A stretch of 64,000 bases of DNA from the NCBI GenBank assembly GCA_011523845.1, contig WTFV01000254.1:3740-67739 (forward strand), in the 5' to 3' direction. The notes beneath the pieces were generated by a model. That model saw nothing but the letters and a program-made list of their open reading frames with translations, was not told the origin of the DNA and searched no databases. Both the position numbers and the translations under genes were made by a program. How positions within the stretch are numbered: position 1 is the first letter of the stretch; every line of letters begins with the position of its first letter. Of the stretch, positions 15,711 through 27,636 are shown piece by piece. The stretch is from Acidobacteriota bacterium. GTDB lineage: Bacteria; Acidobacteriota; Vicinamibacteria; Vicinamibacterales; UBA8438.

Positions 15711-18146
15711 CTAGACGAGGCACCGCCCCTCCACCTGCCGGCCCACCGCGCGGTAGGCGAGCACCCCGGCATCCAGATAGACCTCGACCTCGCCGGACTC
15801 GAGACGCCCGCTGATCAACTCCTCGGACAGCGGGTCCTCGACGTGGCGCTGGATCGCCCGCCGCAGCGGACGCGCGCCGTAGGAGCGATCCTTGCACGTC
15901 AGATCGATGATCCAGTCGATGACGTCCGGCGTCAGCGTGATGCGCAGATCGCGGCTGGCGAGATTCTCGTTGAGCTGCCGCACGAGCATCCGCAGGATCT
16001 CGCGGAGATCGTCGTCGGTCAGCGCCTCGAACACGATGATCTCGTCGACGCGGTTCACGAACTCGGGGTTGAACGTCCGCTTGACCTCGCCGAGCACCAG
16101 ATCCGTCACGCTGCGCTGGATCTCGGTGGCGCTCGACGACTGGAAGCCGACCGACGCCTTCTTCTGGATGTGGCGCGCCCCGATGTTCGACGTCATGATG
16201 ACGATCGTGTTCTTGAAGTCGACGCGGTTGCCCAGCCCGTCGGTGAGATGGCCGTCCTCGAACACCTGCAGCAGGATGTTGAACAGGTCCGGGTGCGCCT
16301 TCTCGATCTCGTCGAGCAGGACGACCGAGTAGGGGTGGCGCTTGACCTTCTCGGTGAGCTGCCCTCCCTCGTCGTGACCCACGTAGCCGGGCGGCGACCC
16401 GATCAGCTTCGAGACCGAGTGCTTCTCCATGTACTCGGACATGTCGAACCGCACGAGCGCGGTGTCGCTCCCGAACAGGAAGCCGGCCAGGGCCCGCGCC
16501 AGCTCCGTCTTGCCGACGCCGGTCGGTCCCAGGAACACGAAACTGCCGACCGGCCGGTGCGGCGATTTCAGTCCGGCGCGCGAGCGCCGGATGGCGCGCG
16601 CCAGCGCCGAGATCGCCCGCTCCTGGCTGATCACCCGCCGATGCAGCTCGTCCTCCATCCGCAGCAGCTTGGCGCTCTCGTCCTGGTTGATCGTGGTCAG
16701 CGGCACGCCGGTCCACTTCGACACGACCTCGTCGATGTCCTGCCGGCCCACCTCCACGGGCTGCCCGCCCGTCTGGACGTCGAACTTCTCGCGCACCACC
16801 TGCAGGCTCTCCCGCGCCAGCACCTCCTGCTCGCGGAAGAACTGCGCCCGCTCGTAGTCCTTCTGCGCCGTCGCGCTCTCCATCTGCTCGACGGCGACGC
16901 GGATGTTCCTGTTGATCTCGCTGAATTCCTCGCTGTAGCCGGCGGCGCGAAGCTTGGCGCGCGCTCCCGCCTCGTCGATGAGGTCGATCGCCTTGTCGGG
17001 CAGGAACCGGTCGGTGATGTAGCGGTTCGACTGGAAGACCGCGGCCTCCATCGCGTCCCGCGCGTACGCCACGCGGTGGTAGCTCTCGTAGCGCTCCTTG
17101 ATGCGGCCCAGGATCTCGAGCGCCTCGGTCTCGGTGGGAGGATCGACTCTGACCGCCTGGAACCGGCGTTCCAGGGACCGGTCCTTCTCGATGTACTTCC
17201 GGTACTCGGCCGGCGTCGTGGCCCCGATGCAGCGGATTTCGCCGCGCGACAGGGCCGGCTTGAGGATGTTGGCCGCGTCGAGCGAGCCCTCGGCCGAGCC
17301 GGCGCCCACCAGCGTGTGCAGCTCGTCGATGAACACGATGATGTTCGGGTTCTCGGTCAGCTCCTTCATGATCGCCTTGAGGCGTTCCTCGAACTGCCCG
17401 CGGTACTTCGTGCCCGCCACGATCAGCGGGATGTCCAGGGCCAGGAGCCGCTTGTCGGCCAGGAAGTGCGGCACGTCGCCGAATGCGATGCGCTGCGCCA
17501 GCCCCTCGACGATGGCGGTCTTGCCCACCCCGGGCTCGCCGATGAGCACGGCGTTGTTCTTCGTGCGACGACACAGCACCTGCTGCACGCGCTCGAGCTC
17601 CACGGCGCGGCCCACGAGCGGATCGAGGCGGTTCTTGAGCGCGGCTTCCGACAGGTCGCGGCTGAACTCGGCCAGCAGCGGCGTCTCCTTGACGCGCGTC
17701 ACCGTGGTCTTCTCGTTCAGGAGCTGCACGATGTCCTCGCGGACCGCGTTCAGCCGCATCCCCTTCTCGGAGAGGATGGTCGACGCCACGGAGCGCTCCT
17801 CGCGCAGTATGCCGAGCAGGAGGTGCTCGGTCCCGATGTAGTTGTGCAGCAGCCGGTCCGCCTCCTCGGAGGCGAACTGCAACACGCGCTTGGTCTCGGC
17901 GCTGAACGGGATCTCGACCGACGTGGACACCTTCTCGCGGAAAACGGTGCGGCCCTCGATCTCCTTGCGGATGTTCTCGAGGGACAGCCGCGAGCGTGCG
18001 AAGATGCGGCTCGTCAGCCCCTTGCCCTCGCGGATCAGTCCGAGCAGCAGATGCTCGGTCTCGATCGAGATGCTCCCGAGCTGACTCGCCTCGTAGCGCG
18101 CGAAGAACAAGACACGCCGCGCCCGTTCGGTGTATCGCTCGAACAT
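15711..18146 (-). CDS. clpC: ClpC-type AAA+ protease ATPase subunit
   Basis: ClpC unfolds proteins and feeds them to ClpP. The 811-residue protein has two N-terminal Clp repeats (about 1-145; FERYTERARRVLFFARYEA, then a second LLGILREE copy). A first AAA+ domain has Walker A GEPGVGKT. A middle segment (about 410-460, EEFSEINRN...AQKDYERAQFFREQE) is of the short ClpC/UVR kind rather than the long ClpB coiled coil. The second AAA+ domain has GPTGVGKTELA and LLDEIEKAHPD. I set the start at the ATG at 18146 (MFERYTE), the conserved ClpC N-terminus; upstream in-frame sequence is not family-like. No clpP lies nearby. Confidence 0.96.
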   Translation of the reverse strand: MFERYTERARRVLFFARYEASQLGSISIETEHLLLGLIREGKGLTSRIFARSRLSLENIRKEIEGRTVFREKVSTSVEIPFSAETKRVLQFASEEADRLLHNYIGTEHLLLGILREERSVASTILSEKGMRLNAVREDIVQLLNEKTTVTRVKETPLLAEFSRDLSEAALKNRLDPLVGRAVELERVQQVLCRRTKNNAVLIGEPGVGKTAIVEGLAQRIAFGDVPHFLADKRLLALDIPLIVAGTKYRGQFEERLKAIMKELTENPNIIVFIDELHTLVGAGSAEGSLDAANILKPALSRGEIRCIGATTPAEYRKYIEKDRSLERRFQAVRVDPPTETEALEILGRIKERYESYHRVAYARDAMEAAVFQSNRYITDRFLPDKAIDLIDEAGARAKLRAAGYSEEFSEINRNIRVAVEQMESATAQKDYERAQFFREQEVLARESLQVVREKFDVQTGGQPVEVGRQDIDEVVSKWTGVPLTTINQDESAKLLRMEDELHRRVISQERAISALARAIRRSRAGLKSPHRPVGSFVFLGPTGVGKTELARALAGFLFGSDTALVRFDMSEYMEKHSVSKLIGSPPGYVGHDEGGQLTEKVKRHPYSVVLLDEIEKAHPDLFNILLQVFEDGHLTDGLGNRVDFKNTIVIMTSNIGARHIQKKASVGFQSSSATEIQRSVTDLVLGEVKRTFNPEFVNRVDEIIVFEALTDDDLREILRMLVRQLNENLASRDLRITLTPDVIDWIIDLTCKDRSYGARPLRRAIQRHVEDPLSEELISGRLESGEVEVYLDAGVLAYRAVGRQVEGRCLV

Positions 18147-18189
18147 GTCGACTGCTCCGACGCCTGGTGGCCGGCGCCCCGATGGACCG

Positions 18190-18195
18190 ATTATA
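18190..18195 (-). promoter_or_regulatory. Candidate -10 element upstream of clpC
   Basis: A perfect TATAAT on the minus strand (18195-18190) lies 44 bases before the clpC ATG, in the only gap between lolD and clpC. I find no convincing -35 box at 16-18 bases. It may use an activator or a non-standard -35, or be a chance match in an AT-richer patch. Confidence 0.35.
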
Positions 18196-18232
18196 AGGTA
18201 TCGACCGGCGCGCACTGCGGCGGCGGGCCGCG

Positions 18233-18925
18233 TCACGCGGCGGCCAGCCGCCCGCCGGCCAGCCGCAGCACCCGGTCGCAGGCGGCGGCGAGCCGCTCGT
18301 TGTGCGTCGCCACCAGCGACGTCAGTCCGTAGGCGCGGTGCATGTCGCGCAGCAGATCGTGGATGGCGGAACCGGTCGTCTCGTCGAGATCGCCGGTCGG
18401 CTCGTCGGCGAGGAGCAGCGCCGGCCGCATCACCAGGGCGCGCGCCACCGCCACCCGCTGCTGCTCGCCGCCCGACAGCATGCCGGGCCGGTGGTCGAGC
18501 CGGTCCCCGAGGCCGACCTCGCGCAGGAGCGCCGCCGCCCGTTCGCGGGCCTCGGCTCCCGGCTGCCGGGCGATGCGCATCGGCATCTCGACGTTCTCGA
18601 GCGCCGAGAACTCCGGCAGCAGGTGGTGGAGCTGGAAGACGAAACCGACGCGGCGGTTCCTGAAGGCGACCAGCGCCTCGTCGTCGAGGGCCGTCAACTC
18701 CACCCCGCCGGCGTGGATGCGCCCCGCCTGGGCGCGGTCGAGCCCGCCGAGAACGTGCAGCAGCGTGCTCTTCCCCACTCCCGACGCCCCCACGATCGCG
18801 ACCATCTCTCCCGCTGCGACCGCCAGGTCGAGGTCGCGCAGCACGGACAGCGCGCGTCCGCCCATGCGGTACGACTTCGACAATCCCTGCACGTCGAGAA
18901 ACGGCATGGCTGGACCCCGGCGCAA
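18233..18925 (-). CDS. lolD: Lipoprotein-release ABC transporter ATPase LolD
   Basis: LolD powers extraction of lipoproteins from the inner membrane. The product has Walker A GASGVGKST, a Q-loop (FVFQLHHLLPEFSALEN, the LolD/MacB-type pattern), signature LSGGEQQRVAVARAL and Walker B LLLADEPTGDLD, with the switch His in VATHNERLA. The first ATG gives 230 residues; an ATG six codons later is equally good. It begins three bases after the lolC/E stop, so the two form one transporter operon. Confidence 0.95.
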   Translation of the reverse strand: MRRGPAMPFLDVQGLSKSYRMGGRALSVLRDLDLAVAAGEMVAIVGASGVGKSTLLHVLGGLDRAQAGRIHAGGVELTALDDEALVAFRNRRVGFVFQLHHLLPEFSALENVEMPMRIARQPGAEARERAAALLREVGLGDRLDHRPGMLSGGEQQRVAVARALVMRPALLLADEPTGDLDETTGSAIHDLLRDMHRAYGLTSLVATHNERLAAACDRVLRLAGGRLAAA

Positions 18926-18928
18926 TCG

Positions 18929-20164
18929 CTACTGGTACCGCAGCGCCTCGGCCGGATCGATGCGGGCCGCGTGGCGGGACGGATGCAGGGTCACGAGCAG
19001 GCAGACGAGGTTCGCCGCGAAGAGCACGAGCCAGAAGTCGAGCGGCTCGATGATGAACGGCACGTAGGCGATGTGGTAGACGTCCGCCGGCAGCCGCAGC
19101 AACTGGTAGCGATCCATGACCGTGCAGATGACGTAGCCGGCGAGGGCGCCGGCCGTGGTCCCGGCCAGTCCGATAATCGCGCCCTGCAGCACGAAGATGC
19201 GGCGCACCACGCCGGCGCCGGCGCCCATGGTCTTGAGAATGGCGATGTCCCGGCTCTTCTCCATGACGAGCATGATGAGCGACGAGACGATGTTCAGGGT
19301 CGCCACCAGCACGATCAGTCCGATGGCCACCGTCAACGCCATCTTCTCCAGGAAGAGCGCCTCGAAGAGCGTCGAGTTGACGCTCGACCAGTCGTCGGTG
19401 ACGTAGCTCGCGCCGAGCCGCTCCGGGATTGCGCCGGCCACGGCGCGCGCCGCGTACGGGTCCTCGACGCGGAGCTGCATCGTCTGGACGCGGTCCTCGC
19501 GGAACAGTCGCCCGGCCGTGTCCAGGGTCACGAAGCCGTAACCGGTGTCGTACTCGAACAACCCGAGACGGAAGACCCCCACCACCTCCAGGCGCCGGGG
19601 GCGGGGGAGCACCCCCATCGGCGACAGCGTGCCGCTCGGGGTGATCAGGGTGATCTCGTCGCCCACGAAGGCGCCCAACCGCCTGGCGACCTCCTCCCCG
19701 ATCACGATGCCCCCCAGCGCCGGTCCGTCGTACGCGGCCAGGTCCGCCAGGCTGCCCCGCCGCACCGCCGCCGCGAGATCGGTGACCGTCGCCTCCAGGA
19801 CCGGATCGATCCCCTTCACGTTGACGAAGACGTCGCCGGCGCGGGTCCTGGCGAGCCCTCGGCCGGGGATCGCCGGGGCGGCGGCCAGCACGCCCGGCAC
19901 CGTCGTCAGCCGGCGCGCCTCGGCCTCGTAGTCCTCGAAGCCGCCGTCCAGCACCTTCCAGACGTACACGTGAGCCTGGGCGCCGAATATCCGATCCCGC
20001 AGCTCCTGCTGCATCCCGGTCATCAGGGCGAGGGCGACGATCAGGGCGGTGACGCCGACCGTCACGCCCAGCACGGAGATGAGCGACGTGCTCGCCATGG
20101 ACGCCTGCTTGCGGCGCGCCACGAGATACCGGACCGAGACGTACAGCTCGAAGGGCAGGCTCAT
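18929..20164 (-). CDS. Lipoprotein-release permease LolC/LolE
   Basis: The 411-residue permease has the LolC/E layout. A first membrane helix (about 25-48) follows SVRYLVARRKQ, a large periplasmic domain spans about 50-270, and three more helices lie at about 275-300, 320-345 and 380-400. The C-terminal part has LVMEKSRDIAILKTMGAG and ends ARIDPAEALRYQ, the coupling-helix and tail signatures of this FtsX-like family. Only one permease gene is present, so the complex is probably a homodimer of one LolC/E-type subunit with LolD, as in many bacteria outside the gammaproteobacteria. Confidence 0.93.
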   Translation of the reverse strand: MSLPFELYVSVRYLVARRKQASMASTSLISVLGVTVGVTALIVALALMTGMQQELRDRIFGAQAHVYVWKVLDGGFEDYEAEARRLTTVPGVLAAAPAIPGRGLARTRAGDVFVNVKGIDPVLEATVTDLAAAVRRGSLADLAAYDGPALGGIVIGEEVARRLGAFVGDEITLITPSGTLSPMGVLPRPRRLEVVGVFRLGLFEYDTGYGFVTLDTAGRLFREDRVQTMQLRVEDPYAARAVAGAIPERLGASYVTDDWSSVNSTLFEALFLEKMALTVAIGLIVLVATLNIVSSLIMLVMEKSRDIAILKTMGAGAGVVRRIFVLQGAIIGLAGTTAGALAGYVICTVMDRYQLLRLPADVYHIAYVPFIIEPLDFWLVLFAANLVCLLVTLHPSRHAARIDPAEALRYQ

Positions 20165-20253
20165 CGATACGGTGCGTTGCGTCGCCAGCCCGACAATCGT
20201 CGCCCGCGGCTCCGATTGCCGCCCAACCGGCCTGACTGGAAGTCTACGCCGTT

Positions 20254-22325
<2,072 letters not shown>

Positions 22326-22329
<4 letters not shown>

Positions 22330-23126
22330 GTCGCGCCGCCCACCGGCTTCGCAATGCGTTGCGCGCCGAGCGTACCGCTCCGATCCTGCTCCACCAGCGC
22401 GCGCCGCACGGCGTCGAGCACGCCGTTGACGAAGCCGACCGCGCGCTCGCCGCTGAACGTCTTGGCCAGCTCCAGCGCTTCGTTGATGACGACCGCCGAC
22501 GGCGTTTTCTCGAACAGCAACTCGTACACGGCCAGACGCATGATGAGCCGATCGACGACGGCCAAACGCTCCGAGCGCCAATTGTCGGTGTGCCGCGCGA
22601 TCAGCCGATCGATCTCCGGCAGCGCGCTCACGGCGCCGCGTGCGAGACCGAGCGCCAGATCCCGACGGGGCGCCGGAGCCGGATGCATCGTCCAGAACAG
22701 TTCGAGCGCATCGTCGAGCTCGTCCGCCCCGATGCGTCCGACATCCCACTGATAGAGCAACTGAAGCGCGGTCTCGCGCGCCCGATGGCGTTCGCGCGCG
22801 CTGTCGGTTCTGGTCTCCCTTGCGCCGAACACGCCTTCCGGCGTGCCGAGAACCCGCTGCAACGACTGAAGCGTGGTCTCGCGCGCCTGACGGCCCTCCT
22901 GCGATCCGCCTGACCGCGACTCGCGTCCGGCGGCTCCCCGCCCGGGCGCGTCGCGAACCCGACGGCTCTCCCGGGGGCTGTCCCGGCGGGTTTCGGGTGG
23001 TTGGGAGGCAGAAGGCGACTCCTGATGCCCGGGAGGGGCGGAAGAACTCTCCGACGCGTGCCGCTCGACGCGCTTCACCAGGCGCGGCCGCTCCCCGGAC
23101 AGGCGTCGTCCACGCGAGATGGTCAC
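22326..23126 (-). CDS. nusB: Transcription antitermination factor NusB with extended N-terminus
   Basis: NusB binds boxA RNA with NusE in rRNA antitermination. The helical NusB domain occupies about residues 113-246: RARETALQLLYQWDVG, then ERLAVVDRLIMRLAVYELLF, INEALELAKTF and FVNGVLDAVRR, all typical. From the GTG that overlaps the ribH stop (GTGA) the protein has 266 residues, about 110 more than usual. The extra part is Arg/Ser/Glu/Pro rich and probably disordered. It contains ARETTLQSLQRVLG (81-94), an imperfect copy of the first NusB helix. A GTG near 22830 would remove most of the extension, so the true start is uncertain. Confidence 0.92.
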
Positions 23127-23631
23127 GCCCGGGCCCGGGGCGGCCCCGGCAGCGAGCCGATGACGTTGGCCAGTTGCACGGCGGCCAGCGCGGCTTCGCG
23201 CCCCTTGTTCGACGGCCCGTCGCCCGCGCGGGCGACGGCCTCGTCCAGCGAGTTGGTGGTCAGGACGCCGAACGTCATCGGCACGCCCGTGGCCTGCGAC
23301 GCCGCGGCGATCGCGTGCGCGACGGCCGACGCCAGGTAGTCGAAGTGCGGCGTCTCGCCCCGGACGATGCACCCGAGGCAGACGACCGCATCGAACGTCC
23401 CCGATTCGGCGGCGCGGCGCGCGGCCAGCGGGATCTCGAACGCGCCCGGCACCTCGATGATCGTCACCGAGCCGGCCCCTTCCGTCCCCGTCCCGCGCGC
23501 GCCGGCGGCGCGGAGCGCCTCCAGGGCGCCGTCGCACAGCGCGCCGGTCACCGCGCGGTGGTACGCGGACACGACGAGGCCGACCCGCAGGCTCGATGCG
23601 TCGGTCGCCCCCTCGATGACCGGGGTGTCTC

Positions 23632-23635
<4 letters not shown>
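23123..23635 (-). CDS. ribH: 6,7-dimethyl-8-ribityllumazine synthase RibH
   Basis: RibH makes lumazine from 3,4-dihydroxybutanone phosphate and the ribitylamino pyrimidine in riboflavin synthesis. The 170-residue product has the family blocks VGLVVSAYHRAVTGAL, VPGAFEIPLAARR, AVVCLGCIVRGETPHFDYLA (with the catalytic His) and FGVLTTNSLDEAVARAG, then NKGREAALAAVQLANV. The order ribH-nusB is conserved across many bacteria. It overlaps the enoyl-CoA hydratase stop by four bases. Confidence 0.97.
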
Positions 23636-24403
<768 letters not shown>

Positions 24404-24414
<11 letters not shown>

Positions 24415-24826
24415 GGCGGCTGGCTCGAACGGCAAGAACTATACTCCACGCCCAGCCGAGCGCGACGCCGGCCGCGGCGCCCAGGGCGTTCGCCGCCAGG
24501 TCCCGCAGCTCGGGAGTCCGGCCCGGCACGAACGACTGGTGGACTTCGTCCGTCAACCCGTAGGACACCGTCAGCACGAAGGCCAGCAACGCGGCGCCGG
24601 CGGTGATCCGGGACCAGTCCGCGACGGCGACGGCCCGCAGCATCGCCGTCCCGAGGACGGCGTACGCGATCGCGTGCGCGACGACGTCCGGAACCGGCAC
24701 CGGGAGCCGGGGCGGCGAGGAAGACCCGGACAGGAGGAAGATGGCGGCCATCAGGGCGGCGACCGGTCCCCACGCGTAGAGCAGCCGGAGCGATCGAGCC
24801 GGGCGCCGGCGCGCGCGAACGTTCAT
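24404..24826 (-). CDS. VanZ-like membrane protein
   Basis: The 140-residue product has four hydrophobic segments and the VanZ-family pattern. DVVAHAIAYAVLGTAMLRA follows the first helix, and YGLTDEVHQSFVPGRTPELRDLAANALGAAAG holds the conserved Asp-Glu-x-x-Q and Asp-x-x-x-N residues. The role of such short VanZ-like proteins is not known; only a few confer teicoplanin resistance. It overlaps both neighbours (11 bases with the hydratase, ATGA with the small membrane protein). Confidence 0.85.
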
Positions 24827-24996
24827 AGCGGAAACGGGTACATGATCCAGGCCAGCACGGTCGCCGCGAGCAGGAATCCGGCGAACAGCACGCCCCCGAA
24901 GCGCGCCTGCTCGGCCGGCTCGTCCCGCATCAGCACTGCGAAGACGAGCGACACGAATCCGGCGAAGAGCACCATCAGGAGGAAATGGCTGGCCAT
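24823..24996 (-). CDS. Small two-helix membrane protein (57 residues)
   Basis: The ATG at 24996 opens a 57-codon frame. It encodes two hydrophobic helices (about 4-23 and 35-54) joined by a charged loop MRDEPAEQARFGG, ending YPFPL. The stop overlaps the vanZ start as ATGA, and the start is seven bases after the upstream gene, so it fits the operon without gaps. I recognise no family. The AGFV and AGFL repeats in the two helices suggest an internal duplication. Confidence 0.75.
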   Translation of the reverse strand: MASHFLLMVLFAGFVSLVFAVLMRDEPAEQARFGGVLFAGFLLAATVLAWIMYPFPL

Positions 24997-25003
24997 CGCT
25001 CGC

Positions 25004-25393
25004 CTACTTGCGCCCCTGGGCGATGTCGAACGCGTCCAGCACGACCAGCGTGTTCAGCAGACCCGAGACGATGAGAAACGTGTTGCCGTACTCGTAGGTG
25101 CCGGCCGCCACGTCGCCGCTCCCCGCCCCCAGGGCGAGCGCCAGCAGATACGGCGCCCCGATCCCGAGATCGGCGAGCCCGGCGAGCGCCACCAGGGGCT
25201 GCGACGGATCGATGGCGAACAGTTCGCCGTCGAGACCCAGCCCGATCGCGAACATCAGCGGCAACGCCACGAGAAACACGATTCCCTTGGAGGAACGGCC
25301 CAGCCAGAGGTGACCGGCGCCGGGCAGGGCCCAGGCGACGGCGCAGATGGCGGCGACCCGGCTCGGCTCGGTCGCTTGCGGACGATCGGGCAT
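25004..25393 (-). CDS. Small polytopic membrane protein (DUF6677-like)
   Basis: A 129-residue protein with about four hydrophobic segments. The stretch AVAWALPGAGHLWLGRSSKG resembles the P-G-x-G-H-x-x-L-G turn of small membrane proteins of the TM2/DUF6677 kind. The end, YGNTFLIVSGLLNTLVVLDAFDIAQGRK, is well formed. The function is unknown. It lies five bases after the DUF2085 gene and seven before the 57-residue gene, within a cluster of small membrane genes. Family assignment is tentative, but the frame is convincing. Confidence 0.75.
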   Translation of the reverse strand: MPDRPQATEPSRVAAICAVAWALPGAGHLWLGRSSKGIVFLVALPLMFAIGLGLDGELFAIDPSQPLVALAGLADLGIGAPYLLALALGAGSGDVAAGTYEYGNTFLIVSGLLNTLVVLDAFDIAQGRK

Positions 25394-25398
25394 GGCCT

Positions 25399-25863
25399 CT
25401 AGTGTACCTTCCCGCGGATCGCGCCGACCACGAGCCAGCAGACGGCCGCTCCGAGCGGCACGGCCGCCGCCGCGCGCCCCGGATTGCCGGGATCGACGAC
25501 GCCGGCCAGCTCGAGCAGCAGGGTCGCCCCGGTGGGGACGGCCGCCGCCGCGACGATCGTGCGCGTCGGGCGCGCGCGGACCCACGGGACCGCGGCGAGC
25601 AGACCGAGCAGCGCGCCTGCGTACAGCCCGGCGCACCGCCCGCAGACCGGGAGCTTCACACCCCACGCATGGAAGGACCGATCCGCCCGCTGGTGGCACA
25701 CGACGCTCCCGGCGGCGTAGACCGCGGTAGCCGCGATCAGCGCCCCGCGGTCGGTCTGCAGGCCCAGCGCATACGGCGCCGCCGCCAGCGCGGTGCTCCA
25801 GAGCAGGACGCCGCCGACCAGCAGCGCCAGCAGCAAGCGCCTGGTCCTAGTAGTCGAGGGCAT
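25399..25863 (-). CDS. DUF2085-family membrane protein
   Basis: The 154-residue product has about four membrane segments and the DUF2085 signature. VCHQRADRSFHAWG is followed by VCGRCAGLYAGALLG, giving a Cys-His-Gln site and a CGRC pair that could bind metal or form a disulfide. The role of the family is not known. The gene overlaps the kinase upstream by 17 bases. Confidence 0.88.
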   Translation of the reverse strand: MPSTTRTRRLLLALLVGGVLLWSTALAAAPYALGLQTDRGALIAATAVYAAGSVVCHQRADRSFHAWGVKLPVCGRCAGLYAGALLGLLAAVPWVRARPTRTIVAAAAVPTGATLLLELAGVVDPGNPGRAAAAVPLGAAVCWLVVGAIRGKVH

Positions 25864-26767
25864 CGAAGTGGGTCAGGCGCCGGAAGGCATCGAACCGCCT
25901 GCGGATGTCGTCGTCGGTCAGGCTCAGCAGGCGGCCGAGGCCGAAGTCCTCCACGGCGAGCGACGCCATGGCGCTGCCGCAGATCGCCGCGCGCGTGACG
26001 GCCTCGTCCGACAGGTCGCCGGCCGCGGCGAGGTAGCCGATGAACCCGCCCGCGAACGTGTCGCCCGCCCCCGTCGGGTCGCACACCTCCTCGAGCGGCA
26101 GCCCCGGCGCCGCGAAGAAGTCGTCGCCGCGCGTCATCAGGACGCCGTGCTCTCCGCGCTTGATGATCACCCGGTCCGGCCCCATGGCACGGATCTCGCG
26201 CGCCGCCCTGGCGAGGTTCGCCCTGCCGCTCAACTGGCGCGCCTCCTCGTCGTTGATGACCACCGCGTCCACGCGCCGCAGCACCCGAGCGAGCTCGGCC
26301 GGCGTGCCGTCGATCCAGTAGTTCATCGTGTCGAGGGCAACGAACCGGGGCGCCTCGATCTGGTCGAGCACCTCCATCTGCAGGGCCGGGTGGATGTTGG
26401 CGAGGAACACGATCGGGGTGGACCGGAAGCGCTCGGGAACGCACGGCGAGAAGTCCTCGAAGACGTTCAGGCGGGTGTAGATCGTCTCGCGCGTGTTCAG
26501 GTCGAGCTTGTACTCCCCCTTCCAGCGGAACGTGTCGCCCGGCACCCGCTGCAGCCCTTCGAGGTCGATCCGGCGGCCGCCGAAAACCTGCATGTGGCGT
26601 TCGCCGAAGTCCTCGCCGATCACCGCCACCAGCCGCACGTCGCTGAAGAACGATGCGGCGACGCTGAAGAACGTCGCCGCGCCGCCCACCACGCGGGACA
26701 CCTCTCCGAACGGCGTGCGGATCGAGTCGAAGGCGACGGATCCGACCGTCAGCACCGGCTGCGTCAT
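25847..26767 (-). CDS. PfkB-family carbohydrate/nucleoside kinase
   Basis: A ribokinase-like kinase of 306 residues. The anion hole and catalytic Asp lie in DPTGAGDTFAGGFIGYLA. The start LTVGSVAFDSIRTPFGEVSR with VGGAATFFSVAAS is close to the adenosine/nucleoside kinase branch seen beside methylthioadenosine phosphorylases. It overlaps mtnP as ATGA, so it probably acts on a nucleoside or sugar of the same salvage route. The substrate cannot be fixed from the sequence. Confidence 0.88.
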   Translation of the reverse strand: MTQPVLTVGSVAFDSIRTPFGEVSRVVGGAATFFSVAASFFSDVRLVAVIGEDFGERHMQVFGGRRIDLEGLQRVPGDTFRWKGEYKLDLNTRETIYTRLNVFEDFSPCVPERFRSTPIVFLANIHPALQMEVLDQIEAPRFVALDTMNYWIDGTPAELARVLRRVDAVVINDEEARQLSGRANLARAAREIRAMGPDRVIIKRGEHGVLMTRGDDFFAAPGLPLEEVCDPTGAGDTFAGGFIGYLAAAGDLSDEAVTRAAICGSAMASLAVEDFGLGRLLSLTDDDIRRRFDAFRRLTHFDALDY

Positions 26768-27636
26768 GACACGTACCTGCCGATTATCGGCGCCAGCTCG
26801 TCCCGGATCTGCCGCGGGATCGCCTCGGGCCGCGTGATGATCGCGGTCGCCAGCGCGGTGCCGCATTCGCACCCGCGCTCCACGGGCAGGTGCGACACCA
26901 GCTCGGCGAGCGTCTTCTGCGCCGTCACGGCGTTCGCCCGCAGGGTCTCGACGACCATCTCGACGGTGACCTGGTCGTGATCGGGGTGCCAGCAGTCGTA
27001 GTCGGTAACCAGGGCCAGGGTCGTGAAGCAGATCTCCGCCTCGCGCGCCAGCTTCGCCTCCTGCAGGTTGGTCATGCCGATTACGTCCATGTTCCAGGAG
27101 CGGTACAGACGCGACTCGGCGAGCGTCGAGAACTGCGGTCCCTCCATGCAGACGTAGGTGCCCCCGCGGTGCACGGTCGCACCGACGCGGCTCGCCGCGT
27201 CCCCCGCGAGCCGGCCGAGGGCCGCGCAGACGGGGTGCGCCAGCGAGACGTGGGCCGCTATGCCGCGCCCGAAGAACGTGCCGCTGCGACCCCGCGTGCG
27301 GTCGACGAACTGGTCCGGAACGACGATGTCCTGCGGCCGGTAGCGTTCCTGCAGGCTGCCGACCGCGCTCGCGGAAACGAGCCACTCGACGCCGAGCTTC
27401 TTCATGCCGAAGATGTTCGCCCGGAAGTTGAGCTCCGACGGCAGGATGCGGTGTCCGACGCCGTGGCGTGCGAGGAAGGCGACGCGCCGGCCGGCGAGGG
27501 TGCCGACGACGTAGGGCGCCGACGGAGCGCCGAACGGCGTAGCGACCTCGCGCTCCCCGCGATCGGTGAGCTCGTCCATGTCGTAGAGCCCGCTCCCGCC
27601 GATGATGCCGATGCGTATGCGTTCGTCAGCGTGCAT
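26764..27636 (-). CDS. mtnP: S-methyl-5'-thioadenosine phosphorylase
   Basis: A trimeric-type purine nucleoside phosphorylase of 290 residues that splits methylthioadenosine into adenine and methylthioribose 1-phosphate. Family segments are IGIIGGSGLYDM, FLARHGVGHRILPSELNFRANI, GTYVCMEGPQFSTLAESR (with the catalytic and ribose-binding residues) and IGMTNLQEAKLAREAEI, then the Asp-containing VTDYDCWHPD. The N-V-D/M signature region reads MDVIGMTNL, which fits MTAP better than plain PNP. Aminodeoxyfutalosine is a possible side substrate, but that is speculation. Confidence 0.93.
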   Translation of the reverse strand: MHADERIRIGIIGGSGLYDMDELTDRGEREVATPFGAPSAPYVVGTLAGRRVAFLARHGVGHRILPSELNFRANIFGMKKLGVEWLVSASAVGSLQERYRPQDIVVPDQFVDRTRGRSGTFFGRGIAAHVSLAHPVCAALGRLAGDAASRVGATVHRGGTYVCMEGPQFSTLAESRLYRSWNMDVIGMTNLQEAKLAREAEICFTTLALVTDYDCWHPDHDQVTVEMVVETLRANAVTAQKTLAELVSHLPVERGCECGTALATAIITRPEAIPRQIRDELAPIIGRYVS

